A stretch of DNA of 64,000 bases from Nocardia brasiliensis ATCC 700358 (GCF_000250675.2 NC_018681.1:2170001-2234000), one strand, 5' to 3'; counted from the stretch's first letter, positions 15,822 to 24,390 are shown. Numbers and translations: made by a program. The notes: generated from the sequence alone by a model not told the origin.

Positions 15822-18800
15822 TCAACGTTCACGCTCCGTACCTCGTTCGCGTGCGCGGTCGAGTTCTAGACCTCGCCCGCGCATTTGCAGCTCTTCAGCT
15901 GTCGGCGGGTTACGTACGACTTCATGTGCGGGAACGCCCTGACCCACTCGTGCCAGGTGCATCTCGGCCGCAGACCTGATTGGAAGTCCGTGCTGTATTG
16001 ATCTTACTGCCCGGGCGAGCCTAGCCGCCTGCGAATCATACGGGACCAACTCCGGTTCTCGTCCAGGCACCTGATAGATAAATGCGGCCTGTTCTCTGTC
16101 GAAACCGATGGAATTGTGCTCCAGGCACAGGATGTAGGTCCGCGCATCAAACGATGCTGCCCGGCCACCTGTAAGTCTCAAGGCGGGGTTTTGCTCGACA
16201 GTGAGATTGTGCTGCTGGGCGGTTTCTCTGGCGATCGAATCGCGCATCTGTTCCAGGGCTTGGTCGCGTGAGTTATTCACAGCGGCTGTCACATCGAGTG
16301 CATGCTCGGGTGTGAGGCCCATCAGTTCGACTGCGCGGGCGGTGGCTGCACGTTCTGCTGCTACCATTCGCTCCAGTGAGTTGTGTGCCTCAACCAACTG
16401 GCCCAATCCTGGAACTGCTGATTGCTCGCGGTCCTTCTCTAGCTGTTTGACTTTCTCCGCTGTTTGCTCGAGGAGTGTTTCCCGAGCCTGCCGTTGCGGG
16501 TCCTGTGCGTACTGTATTTCCCGCGTGGCTGCAGCCACAAGCTCTCGATCTGCGATCTCGAGCGATGCCGCGACGCTACGGTCACGATCGGCAATTTCAG
16601 CTTTCAGCAGATTGGCTGCTGCATCCCTTTGCTCTACGTTTAGATTGAGGTTTTCCAATATGTCGATACCGCGACCGACGCTAGTGCCTTGTAACTGCTC
16701 CAAGCTTTTGTAGGCGGCGATTATTTCTCTGCTGTCGCGGCCGAAATCGTGCGCTCGCGCTTCCTTCGCTCTCTCTATGGTTTCGATGATTCGTGTGCGT
16801 AGCTCCTCTGTCGTACTGCCCTCTATCGACATTTCCCTGGCGAACTCGACTGCTTGCAGCACAACTTCACGATCGCTGGGGGTCAGAGACTGCAATACGG
16901 CTGCTCGATATTGTTGAATTTCGATTTCGATCACTTGTGTGAGCTCACGTGTCTCCACGTCGCGAACCAGCTCCTGCGCGCGAGCCCTATCGATTCCTCC
17001 GATGACCTCCAGTGAGAACGGCTGCCCGTCACGCTCGAGGCCGAAGCGCGAAACCATGATCGTTCCGTCACGCGCGACTTGGACTAAGTTGTATTCCACT
17101 CGGAGGCTGCCGTCGGCATGAGCGCGAAGTAGCGCATCCCGCGCCTGAAGAATCTGTTGTCCGGCGGGGCCGTTCGGGTCCACGCCGCGAGCTTGCATCT
17201 GCTCGGGGGTCTCGGCGAGCAGTCGCAGAAGATTCTTCTCGATAGCGGCAGTGCGCTGGCCGTACTCAGGCGACCCCTGCTGTGCGCGGCCGTGTTCAGT
17301 ATCTGCCGCGCCCAAGATCGACGATCCGCCTTTGCACTCGTCGATAAGCAAGGTGGCTTCAGGGCTTTCAGTGAATGCGACGATGTCGAAGGTGTCACGT
17401 CCGTCTACCGCGCCATCAAAAGGGCTGAGCACAACTACATCGGGCCTGCCGGTCGTGTGAGCGAAACCGCCCAACTCGCCCATGGCCTTCGAAGTTCGCA
17501 CCATCTCGGTGCCCAGTCTGTTGTACTCGCGCGCATTGTCCCTCATCTCGAGCAGTCGCCCGAGCTTGGCTTGCCGCTCCGAGTCGGTGAGTGACGTGTC
17601 GTTTTCGATTCGATCTTGTCGATCCTGGATGATTTCGTTGAGCTTTCGCTCGCTCAACTGATCAATCTTGTCGACTCCGAATTCTTTCATGAGCGACTTG
17701 GCCGCCGCGCTCGCCACGGCGCGCTCGGACTCTTGTCGAACCGCCTCCACAGCGAGTTCTTCGAGGCCTCGTCTGATGTTCGGATCCACCACCTCGTAGG
17801 GCTCTGCAGGGCCTCTCTCTGAGAGGAATACGATGTCTTCCCGCACCGTCGGGTCGGAGGCCCAGCCTTGGCTGTCCCTCAGTTGGAATGTCCTGTCGCG
17901 GTACGTGCCCTCGCGGTCCCCTATGCGATGGAGCTTGCCGTCAAGATCTCGGTACGAGTCGGCGCGGTCCCCCGGTTTGTGTAGCAGTTCGTCCGCGTCG
18001 CGGTGCAAATCTGCTGCGGCAGAATGATCGCCGGTCTCTTCGTTGCGGTTGTGACGCTCGCGGGAGTTCTCGGGGCTTGCTGGGACGTCCCTACTTTGTC
18101 CCGGGTCGGCAAGAATGCCATCAGCGAAGGGGGTCGGCTGCAGGGAGGTCGTCGAGCGGGCGGTGTTATCGCCCATCGGAGGGCCGGTCGGCGTAGCTAG
18201 AACTCGAACTTCGTCCGTTGAGGCCAGATCCCGTCTGGCGAGCGGTTCGCGCACGCCCATGCTGCTGCCCGAGTGCAGACGGGATGGATCGCCGAAGCGT
18301 TGGTCCGGTAGTGGAGGGTTCGCTTGTCGATGATCAATTGGTGATGAACTACTGGCTGTGTTTCCGTCGTCGCGAAGACCATGTACTGGATCTCGGTCGG
18401 GTCTTCCTGAAGCCAGTCCACCTCTACTAGCCATAGAGGTGGATATACCTGGCGCGCCCTCGGTGGGCGGCCTGTCCGCTTCGCTTCGCTGTAGTCGTCC
18501 ATGACCTTTCTCATCGGCCAACTCGGGTAGTCGAATACCAGCCCGGTCGATGAATCGATCACCAGCCTCGTGAGTCCGAGCCCCTGCCCTGCTGCTATCT
18601 CGCTGTTCGTCAGGATCGGCGAGGCCGCCCAACCGAATTCGAACTGAAGCACCTGATACTGCCGATGGTTTTTGTAGATCTGCGCCAGATACTTCTCCGC
18701 TTGCTCCCTGGTCCGAATCGGCTCCAGCACTGAGTACTCCCTGACTCCGAGTGTCGGGCACGCGCGGCCCGGCGACTTCTAGAAGGTGAACGTTCCCCGT

Positions 18801-21800
18801 TGCGGCCAGGCCCCGTCCGGACTCCGGTTCGCGTGAGCCCAGGCTTTCGTGCGGGCGCACACCGGATGAATCGCGGGGGTGTTCGTTCGCGAGCGGAGCG
18901 TCGGCTTGTCGATGATCAGTTGGTGTTGGATGAGCGGTTCCATCGTTGACGTTGCTCGGACCAGGTACTCCACTTCTGTCTGGTCCTCCCGCGTTCGTTC
19001 GAAGGTCACCTGCCACTGATGGGGATAGATCTGGCGCCCCATCGGCAGCCGACCTGTCCGTTTCGCTTCGCTGTAGTCGTTCGCTATTTTCGGGTCCGGC
19101 CAACTCGGATACTGGAGCACTGCTCCCGTCTCGGAGTCGATCACCATGGTCGCCAGTCCGAGGCCTTGGCCGGCGGTGTTCTCCTCCTGCGTCAAGATCG
19201 GAGTGCAGAGCCACCCGTGCTCGAACTGGTTGAGACGGTATCTCCGACCGGGTCCGTAAATCTGCGCCAGGTACTGTTCCACTCGCGCTTTGGTTCGATA
19301 TTGCTCCGGCATAGGCCGCTCCTTGGTCCGGTGAAATCGGTGTGAACCCTAGCCCGCACGAGTAATCGACCATCCAGCTCGGCGGTAGGTCCGATGTTTC
19401 GCCTGACTGTGGATCCCACCAGATAGGCGCGGTAGCTCCGGGCGGATAGACAATGACGGTCGCGTGGCTGCTCTTCGTGACCGGATCACCGTTCGAGTCG
19501 TACTCCAATTCGCCGTTCGCGTCACGAGCGTGCCACTGATTGAGGACAAGTGCCGCAGAGCCGGGGCCGAGATTCGCCATCCAGTCGTGGACTGCGTCGA
19601 ATTGATCCGGGATGGAGAGACCTCGGCCGCTGAAACCGACGAGACCGCTGCCAAGCCATGCAGCGGCTCGTTCGAGTCCCCCGCGCTCACCGCTGCCGTC
19701 GTCGATGCTCCCGTCGGGGAGCGTGTCCGGCCATCTCGGAAGGGCCACTTGGGGACGGCCGAAGAAGGACGACAGGGCTGCCAGCGCGTTGTCCAGGCAG
19801 TTGTTGCTACGACCTTGAACTCGGGTGCCGCCGTCGTTGATCAGCCGGCCATACGGGTGGGTTCGAGGGTCGGCGCCTCGAATGAACCGGTCCCCGTCTC
19901 GTAACGAGTCTTCGACTGCTTCCTGGTACGCCGCGAACTCCAGCTCATCGAGCCGATGATGGTCGATCACTCGGGTGCCGGGGAGGTCGGTGAAGCTGCT
20001 CGGGGTGTGTGCCGCGGCGATGTCGTTGCTGATTTGGCGCAGGTCTGCCGCGGTGAGTCCGGGGTGGGTGCCGGGCTCGTTCGAGAGCAGCCCCAACTGC
20101 TGACGGATGTTGTTGGCCAAGGTTTCCGGGCGGGCGTGGACCGACCAGTTGCTGAGGTCGCCGGGGGCCTGAGTGACGTTCGCTTGGAGGTGGGCGGTCG
20201 AAGGGTCGGTGGTGAAGACGAGGTCGATGAGTAGGCGGTCGCCGTTGAGCAGGCGCGGTGCGGTGTTGAAGGCTTGGTCGGTGGCGCGTTGTGCCGACTC
20301 CATCAGGTTCTGGATCTCCAACGGCGAGGCGTAGGGGCCGGGGACGAGATGCACCCGGACGCTGATCACGCTTATGCCGCGGTCGGCGTAGCGCCGCACA
20401 TCGAACGCCGGCGCGTTGGGGGAGAAGGGATGGCGTGCAGGATGCACCTCGGTGACTCGGTCCGAGTCGGGCCGCTGGTTGCGGAAGTACTCGCGGGCTG
20501 CGCGGGCCGGATCCTGTTGATGCTGGGCAGGATTCGATGCGCGGTGCGCCTGCGTCGGTGGCTGGTTCGGTAGGGTTTCGCGACCGGGTCGGCGGGACGG
20601 TGGCAGCGATTCCGGGGCGCGGGCGATGAAGTTGTCGACAACGGGGTTGGGGTTGCGGCGAGGTTGGTCGGGGTGGGTTCCGGGCTCGGAATCACGTTGT
20701 GCCCGAGCATCACTCGGCTGCGGGGTACCGGTCGGTGCGCCCTCGCGCGGCCACCAGTCGGGTAGTCGAGATTGCCGTTGGTGGAAGTCGGGGTCGAGAT
20801 GGCTGTAGCCGGACGGCAACGACGAGACACTGGGTTCGGTGTAGTCCGGCGCGCTTCGATTCGGCACCGAATGTGGTTGCGCGAGAGGAGTACTCGGCAC
20901 GTTCGGGGTGGAATCACGCGGCGCCGCCGAATGCGGTGGGAGCGGAGCGGAACTCGATTCGGTGCCGGTCGGCGTCGCGAGGGTGGTCGCGGACGGATCT
21001 ACGAGGCGATCACGCCGTTCGGCGGCCAGGTCTTCTCGCGTTTGGCTCTGATCAGGATCTGTCCCGCTGCGGAGCGGAAAATCCCGTCCTCCGGTTGGGC
21101 CGTCCGGACGGTGTTGTCCGTCTTGTCGATGATCAGGCTCCGATCGAGGTTGTCCCTCGTCTCCCTGAATCGGTACTCCACCTCGGTCGGGTCGTCCCTG
21201 ATCTGGTTGAAGTAGATCAGCAGTGCCATCTTCCGCTCCCCGAAGGGTGTCGTATCGCTTGCCGGCTGCGGGATCGTCTGGAGCGGTGTCCGTGGCCGGG
21301 GTGCGGTCGGACGGATCAGGATCGCCACGGTCCGACTCGTCCGGACCCGCCGGTGCTTCGGCAGAATCTGTTCGCGCCTGCTCGACCGCGGGCGGACGTT
21401 GTGTGCTCGGCGTAGCGGTGGGACTGTTCGGTACCGCACGGCTCGGATCCGCGGTGCTCGGGCTCGTCGGTGTCGTGCGTGCCGAGTCCGGCGGCGCAGG
21501 GTTCGGCTGAGGGCGAGCGGGATCCGATGGACGAGCCGGCTCGTAGGACAGCGGTGCCTGCGTTGTGCGGGGACTGCGTGCGGGGTCGGAGATCAGGTTC
21601 GTCGGCCCAGAGCTGGTGGGGCCGAGAGGAGCGAGGGGAGGCGCGACAACACGAGGTCCTGGCGCTGGACCAGTCGCCGCCGGTGCCGGGCTCGCCGGTG
21701 CTTGTGTCGGATTGGCCGCCTGTGCGGGATTCGCGGACTGCGTGGGAGCCGCTGCATCGGTCGTGGGCACTGTCGCGCGATGCCCGGAGTCGGCAGCGGG

Positions 21801-23573
21801 CGCGTAGGTCGACGGTGGGCTGATGGTCGGAGCGGACGCGGTGGTAGTGGAGACGGGAGCAGTGGCGTTGGTCGAACTTTCGGCCTGGTGCGGTGCCGAA
21901 GCGGCCGTGTCCGACAGCGGCAGGGCCGTTGTCGACGATTCGAACCGATCTGGAGATGGTCCGGGTGTTGCCGGCGCCGGAACATTGTCCGTCGGCGAAG
22001 TGGTCGCCTGCGTCGGTTGACCCACAGGCGAATCGGCTGTCGCCGGCTCAGGGCTTTGAGCTGAGACCTGTTGCCCAGCAGGCGAATCAGGCGTCGTGCC
22101 GGGGTGCTGGGTTGAGGAGAGCTGCTCGGACGTCGGCGCCGCTGCTTGCGGCGAGTCTGCGGTACTCGAAATCCCCGCGGAGGCGGCAGTATCGGGACCA
22201 GCGCCAGTACTCGGCGTGGATGGACTCGAATCCTGGTGACTGGCCGGGTTGTCCGTGGCGATGCCGGATTCGGCGGGTGCGACCCCGTCGGTGACGGACG
22301 GGTTTTGCGACAGCGGATTCGTCGCCGATTCAGTGGGCGCCTCCGTCTCCGAGGTGGCTGGTGCGGTCGGATCGGTTCGGGTACCAGCGTTTTCGGACGG
22401 CGCCGCGCTCGTGGATTCGTTGTGTTCAGGCGTGGGTGCCTGGTTCGTATCAGCGGAGTTCGCCGGAGACGTGGTGTCCGCGGCGGGGTTGGCGGCCGCA
22501 GGCGTCGTGCTGTCCGGCGAGGGAGCGCTCTGCGTTTCGCTCGGTTCAGCTTGTGCGGCGGGCTGCGTGCCTTCGGATTGCTGAGTGCTCGGGGCGGGCG
22601 GAGTGTTGCCCAGGTCTTCGATACTCGGATCGGGCGTGGGCGCATCGGTATCGGAGTGGTGGTTGCCCGCCGCGTGGACACCGGCCGGAACACCCTGGGC
22701 CGCAGAGGAAGTGATGCTGTCGAGGGTGAGATTGAACGGTTGGTCGGTGAGTGCGGCAGCTGTCGCGGCACCCGCTATTTCGCCCGCGATACCCGTGGTC
22801 GCCTCGGTTGTCGCGGCCACGGTGGCGCGGCCGAGCCGACTGGACGCGATATCGGCCGCACCGGAGAGCAACCCCCCGTTGCCGAGGCCGGCACCCACCG
22901 CACCGCCCGCGGCACCTGCGGCCGCCGCCACACCGGCGTCCTTCACATCCTGCATGGTGATCTCGTCGCGGTGGCCGATGCCGACCTGCAGAATTTTGGT
23001 ACCGATCTCCAATCCACCCTCTTCGATGGCTTCGAAGATGGCGCCGTGCAGCGCGGCGCGAGCGGCGGCCTTGGCGGCGGCACGGGTGAGCATTCGAGCG
23101 ATCAGCTGCTTGATCGCCATGCGAATGGTGATCTGGGTGGCCACTCGCAGAGCGACCGCGCCCGCAGCACTGATCCCGGTCCAGGCGGTGGCCAGCAGTG
23201 GGGCCATCTCGATCGCGAAGATGACCATCGTGCCGATGATGACGAGTTTGGTCTGCTCGATATCGGCTGCGCCGTCGCCGATTTGATCGGCGAGCGAGTC
23301 GAGATATTTGACCAGGCTCGTCCAAGCGCCTTTCTGACCGGTCAGCTGGTCCCAGTACGCCGCGATGGCCTCGTGGGTTTGGCCATCGATGGCTGCCAAC
23401 GCCTGCCCGACCGCATGTGCGGCCTCGTCGTCGATTTCGTTGAGTGCCGACGACATCGCCGACCACGCGTCGGACACGCGCCACATCGCGGTCTCATCGC
23501 CCTGCGGCCAATCACCCGCACCGACAATCCATTTGGCGACCCACTGCAGGGATTCCGGGATCTCGATGCCCAT
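15822..23573 (-). CDS. Giant CpnT-like polymorphic toxin frame (2583 codons) with Tox-PL-like and nuclease-like modules
   Basis: ATG 23573 overlaps the upstream WXG100 stop by one base (TGATG). Residues 1-110 are a WXG100/CpnT-like helical delivery domain (WVAKWIVGAGDWPQGDETAM), then hydrophobic Ala/Gly helices to about 330, then a Pro/Thr/Ser/Ala-rich linker of over 400 residues. A pre-toxin region (YADRGISVISVRVHLVPGPY) leads to a papain-fold Tox-PL-like domain: Cys1259 (SNNCLDNAL), His1370 (KSSHATVIVY) and Asp1387-Gln1389 (WWDPQSGE). After Met1800, GKLHRIGDREGTYRD-type repeats precede a PD-(D/E)XK-like site (FDIVAF Asp2063; LLIDECKGG Glu2079/Lys2081) and about 450 helical residues. Codons 782-859 and 1421-1793 overlap three nested genes where third-position G/C falls, so the product may be one huge protein or the frame may be a composite of a toxin and a displaced tip starting at ATG 18176. 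Confidence 0.7.
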   Translation of the reverse strand: MGIEIPESLQWVAKWIVGAGDWPQGDETAMWRVSDAWSAMSSALNEIDDEAAHAVGQALAAIDGQTHEAIAAYWDQLTGQKGAWTSLVKYLDSLADQIGDGAADIEQTKLVIIGTMVIFAIEMAPLLATAWTGISAAGAVALRVATQITIRMAIKQLIARMLTRAAAKAAARAALHGAIFEAIEEGGLEIGTKILQVGIGHRDEITMQDVKDAGVAAAAGAAGGAVGAGLGNGGLLSGAADIASSRLGRATVAATTEATTGIAGEIAGAATAAALTDQPFNLTLDSITSSAAQGVPAGVHAAGNHHSDTDAPTPDPSIEDLGNTPPAPSTQQSEGTQPAAQAEPSETQSAPSPDSTTPAAANPAADTTSPANSADTNQAPTPEHNESTSAAPSENAGTRTDPTAPATSETEAPTESATNPLSQNPSVTDGVAPAESGIATDNPASHQDSSPSTPSTGAGPDTAASAGISSTADSPQAAAPTSEQLSSTQHPGTTPDSPAGQQVSAQSPEPATADSPVGQPTQATTSPTDNVPAPATPGPSPDRFESSTTALPLSDTAASAPHQAESSTNATAPVSTTTASAPTISPPSTYAPAADSGHRATVPTTDAAAPTQSANPAQAANPTQAPASPAPAATGPAPGPRVVAPPLAPLGPTSSGPTNLISDPARSPRTTQAPLSYEPARPSDPARPQPNPAPPDSARTTPTSPSTADPSRAVPNSPTATPSTQRPPAVEQARTDSAEAPAGPDESDRGDPDPSDRTPATDTAPDDPAAGKRYDTLRGAEDGTADLLQPDQGRPDRGGVPIQGDEGQPRSEPDHRQDGQHRPDGPTGGRDFPLRSGTDPDQSQTREDLAAERRDRLVDPSATTLATPTGTESSSAPLPPHSAAPRDSTPNVPSTPLAQPHSVPNRSAPDYTEPSVSSLPSGYSHLDPDFHQRQSRLPDWWPREGAPTGTPQPSDARAQRDSEPGTHPDQPRRNPNPVVDNFIARAPESLPPSRRPGRETLPNQPPTQAHRASNPAQHQQDPARAAREYFRNQRPDSDRVTEVHPARHPFSPNAPAFDVRRYADRGISVISVRVHLVPGPYASPLEIQNLMESAQRATDQAFNTAPRLLNGDRLLIDLVFTTDPSTAHLQANVTQAPGDLSNWSVHARPETLANNIRQQLGLLSNEPGTHPGLTAADLRQISNDIAAAHTPSSFTDLPGTRVIDHHRLDELEFAAYQEAVEDSLRDGDRFIRGADPRTHPYGRLINDGGTRVQGRSNNCLDNALAALSSFFGRPQVALPRWPDTLPDGSIDDGSGERGGLERAAAWLGSGLVGFSGRGLSIPDQFDAVHDWMANLGPGSAALVLNQWHARDANGELEYDSNGDPVTKSSHATVIVYPPGATAPIWWDPQSGETSDLPPSWMVDYSCGLGFTPISPDQGAAYAGAISNQSASGTVPGADLRTRSEIPSQPVRARVALHSDLDAGGEHRRPRPRTGDHGDRLRDGSSAPVSELAGPENSERLQRSETDRSAADGAPDLSPSVAGDLRTNAGGPDRSGVPGPSNVNDGTAHPTPTDHRQADAPLANEHPRDSSGVRPHESLGSREPESGRGLAATGNVHLLEVAGPRVPDTRSQGVLSAGADSDQGASGEVSGADLQKPSAVSGASVRIRLGGLADPDEQRDSSRAGARTHEAGDRFIDRAGIRLPELADEKGHGRLQRSEADRPPTEGAPGISTSMASRGGLASGRPDRDPVHGLRDDGNTASSSSPIDHRQANPPLPDQRFGDPSRLHSGSSMGVREPLARRDLASTDEVRVLATPTGPPMGDNTARSTTSLQPTPFADGILADPGQSRDVPASPENSRERHNRNEETGDHSAAADLHRDADELLHKPGDRADSYRDLDGKLHRIGDREGTYRDRTFQLRDSQGWASDPTVREDIVFLSERGPAEPYEVVDPNIRRGLEELAVEAVRQESERAVASAAAKSLMKEFGVDKIDQLSERKLNEIIQDRQDRIENDTSLTDSERQAKLGRLLEMRDNAREYNRLGTEMVRTSKAMGELGGFAHTTGRPDVVVLSPFDGAVDGRDTFDIVAFTESPEATLLIDECKGGSSILGAADTEHGRAQQGSPEYGQRTAAIEKNLLRLLAETPEQMQARGVDPNGPAGQQILQARDALLRAHADGSLRVEYNLVQVARDGTIMVSRFGLERDGQPFSLEVIGGIDRARAQELVRDVETRELTQVIEIEIQQYRAAVLQSLTPSDREVVLQAVEFAREMSIEGSTTEELRTRIIETIERAKEARAHDFGRDSREIIAAYKSLEQLQGTSVGRGIDILENLNLNVEQRDAAANLLKAEIADRDRSVAASLEIADRELVAAATREIQYAQDPQRQARETLLEQTAEKVKQLEKDREQSAVPGLGQLVEAHNSLERMVAAERAATARAVELMGLTPEHALDVTAAVNNSRDQALEQMRDSIARETAQQHNLTVEQNPALRLTGGRAASFDARTYILCLEHNSIGFDREQAAFIYQVPGREPELVPYDSQAARLARAVRSIQHGLPIRSAAEMHLARVGQGVPAHEVVRNPPTAEELQMRGRGLELDRARERGTERER
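18197..18730 (-). CDS. Nested immunity-like protein, copy A (177 aa)
   Basis: Lies wholly inside the giant toxin frame, same strand, other frame. GTG 18730 has GGGAG six bases upstream. The first 100 residues resemble YrhB/Imm35-type proteins: AEKYLAQIYKN, FGWAASPIL, LVIDSSTGLVFDYPSWP. The last 75 carry DPTEIQY, HHQLIIDKRTLHYRT, AIHPVC and NRSPDGIWPQ. It is a clear paralogue of the gene 48 bp upstream, with blocks such as DYSEAKRTGR unchanged. High conservation in this frame shows it is the translated one here. Likely role: immunity to the Tox-PL-like domain encoded just upstream (inference). Confidence 0.75.
   Translation of the reverse strand: MLEPIRTREQAEKYLAQIYKNHRQYQVLQFEFGWAASPILTNSEIAAGQGLGLTRLVIDSSTGLVFDYPSWPMRKVMDDYSEAKRTGRPPRARQVYPPLWLVEVDWLQEDPTEIQYMVFATTETQPVVHHQLIIDKRTLHYRTNASAIHPVCTRAAAWACANRSPDGIWPQRTKFEF
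18779..19312 (-). CDS. Nested immunity-like protein, copy B (177 aa)
   Basis: ATG 19312 follows AAGGAG by six bases, within the giant frame some 30 codons after the Tox-PL-like catalytic Asp/Gln. Same length and layout as copy A: VEQYLAQIYGPG, HGWLCTPILT, MVIDSETGAVLQYPSWP, then DQTEVEY, QHQLIIDKPTLRSRT, AIHPVCARTKAWAHANRSPD and a final GTFTF. Both copies keep two cysteines in similar places. Immediate placement after the toxin core fits the standard order of toxin tip followed by its immunity gene; two diverged copies are common in such loci. The giant frame runs through it without a stop. Confidence 0.78.
   Translation of the reverse strand: MPEQYRTKARVEQYLAQIYGPGRRYRLNQFEHGWLCTPILTQEENTAGQGLGLATMVIDSETGAVLQYPSWPDPKIANDYSEAKRTGRLPMGRQIYPHQWQVTFERTREDQTEVEYLVRATSTMEPLIQHQLIIDKPTLRSRTNTPAIHPVCARTKAWAHANRSPDGAWPQRGTFTF
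20999..21229 (-). CDS. Nested short homologue of the immunity-like proteins (76 aa)
   Basis: ATG 21229 has GGGGAG six bases upstream. The product begins MALLIYFNQIRDDPTEVEYR and includes SLIIDK and WPPNGV, matching only the C-terminal domain of the 177-residue copies (DPTEIQY, QLIIDK, then W-P). It lies in the linker part of the giant toxin gene, upstream of the pre-toxin region, in the same relative frame as copies A and B. By my count 67 of its 76 codons end in G or C, against about 32 of 77 for the giant frame over the same bases, so this frame is the coding one here. Its function is unknown; an orphan immunity gene is one possibility. Confidence 0.7.
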   Translation of the reverse strand: MALLIYFNQIRDDPTEVEYRFRETRDNLDRSLIIDKTDNTVRTAQPEDGIFRSAAGQILIRAKREKTWPPNGVIAS

Positions 23574-23887
23574 CAGGGGTTGTTCTGGTTCAGCTGGGCC
23601 GCGTTGATCTGATCGCGGTTCTGCAGTTCGTTCGCGGTCGCGACCATCTTGTCGCCGAGCGTGCTCATCGCCTTGCCGAGGCCGTCGACGCCCGCGAGGG
23701 CCTTCGGCACACCGGGGGTGTAGTTCTTGGCAAAACTCTGGCCGATTTTGTCGGACCCCCAGCACTCACCCTCGGCCTCGATCACTTGGCGCAGTTTCTG
23801 TGCGGCACTGGTGATCTGGTCGGCGACACTGACGAATTCGGTGCGCGTCGCGCGCAGGGCGTCCGGGTCGACACGGAAGTTCGTCAC
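23573..23887 (-). CDS. WXG100-family protein (104 aa)
   Basis: GTG 23887 overlaps the upstream stop by four bases (GTGA), and its own TGA shares a base with the ATG of the giant toxin, so three genes are coupled. The product starts MTNFRVDPDALRATRTEF, has two amphipathic helices separated by the turn CWGSDKIG (Trp43), and ends with a helix and an Asn/Gln-rich tail. Size and layout fit WXG100/ESX small substrates. It probably pairs with the N-terminal domain of the toxin for type VII export. Confidence 0.78.
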   Translation of the reverse strand: MTNFRVDPDALRATRTEFVSVADQITSAAQKLRQVIEAEGECWGSDKIGQSFAKNYTPGVPKALAGVDGLGKAMSTLGDKMVATANELQNRDQINAAQLNQNNP

Positions 23888-24390
23888 GGGCGGTCCTGCA
23901 GATAGGACCGGTTGCGGTAGTACTCGTCCTCGTCTTCCGGCGGCGCGGGCGGCTCCTGCGGCGCGATGGCGGGCTCTGGAAACATCGTGTCGACCAGGTG
24001 ACGAATACTCGGTGCGCCCGGAACGAGATCGGACAGATCGGGAAGGCCGGCGGCGGCCTGCTGCATCGGAGCTATCGCCTGCTGCGTCGCTGCCAGCGCT
24101 TGTCGTGCGGCGGCCTGGACCGCCTCCGTAATGGACTGGCCCAATTTCGCCGGGGTGGACCGCTTGAACGCGGTGGGTTCGACGTGGACCTCGGTGGGAA
24201 CTCCCGCGGCGTTGCTCACCACACGAACCAGATTGTCCGAGGACCACGCCGTCACCGTGGTGGCCGCCAGCGTGGACTGCGCTTCGGCCAGATCTCGTTG
24301 CTGCTGCTCGAAAGTGCCCAGTAGGGAATCGATCTGGTCACGTAGTTCGTCATTGCGTGTGCGCGCGTCGTCGCGGCGTCCGTCATCCAC
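23884..24390 (-). CDS. YbaB/EbfC-family-like protein, first gene of the toxin operon
   Basis: 168 residues from ATG 24390. An N-terminal coiled coil (RNDELRDQIDSLLGTFEQQQ) leads into the YbaB-type sheet TVTAWSSDNLVRVVSNAAGV and a helix (LGQSITEAVQAAARQALAAT). The C-terminal 45 residues are Pro/Glu-rich. YbaB proteins bind DNA or act as small partners, and related proteins are frequent beside WXG100 genes in actinobacteria. It heads the minus-strand operon with the WXG100 and toxin genes and is divergent from hrcA. Confidence 0.75.
   Translation of the reverse strand: MDDGRRDDARTRNDELRDQIDSLLGTFEQQQRDLAEAQSTLAATTVTAWSSDNLVRVVSNAAGVPTEVHVEPTAFKRSTPAKLGQSITEAVQAAARQALAATQQAIAPMQQAAAGLPDLSDLVPGAPSIRHLVDTMFPEPAIAPQEPPAPPEDEDEYYRNRSYLQDRP

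Noticed and set aside
18779..19312. Reading the repeated RLQRSE..DR and DHRQA segments of the giant frame as true protein repeats
   Set aside because: They are the out-of-frame image of the two paralogous nested genes; conservation is clearly higher in the nested frame.
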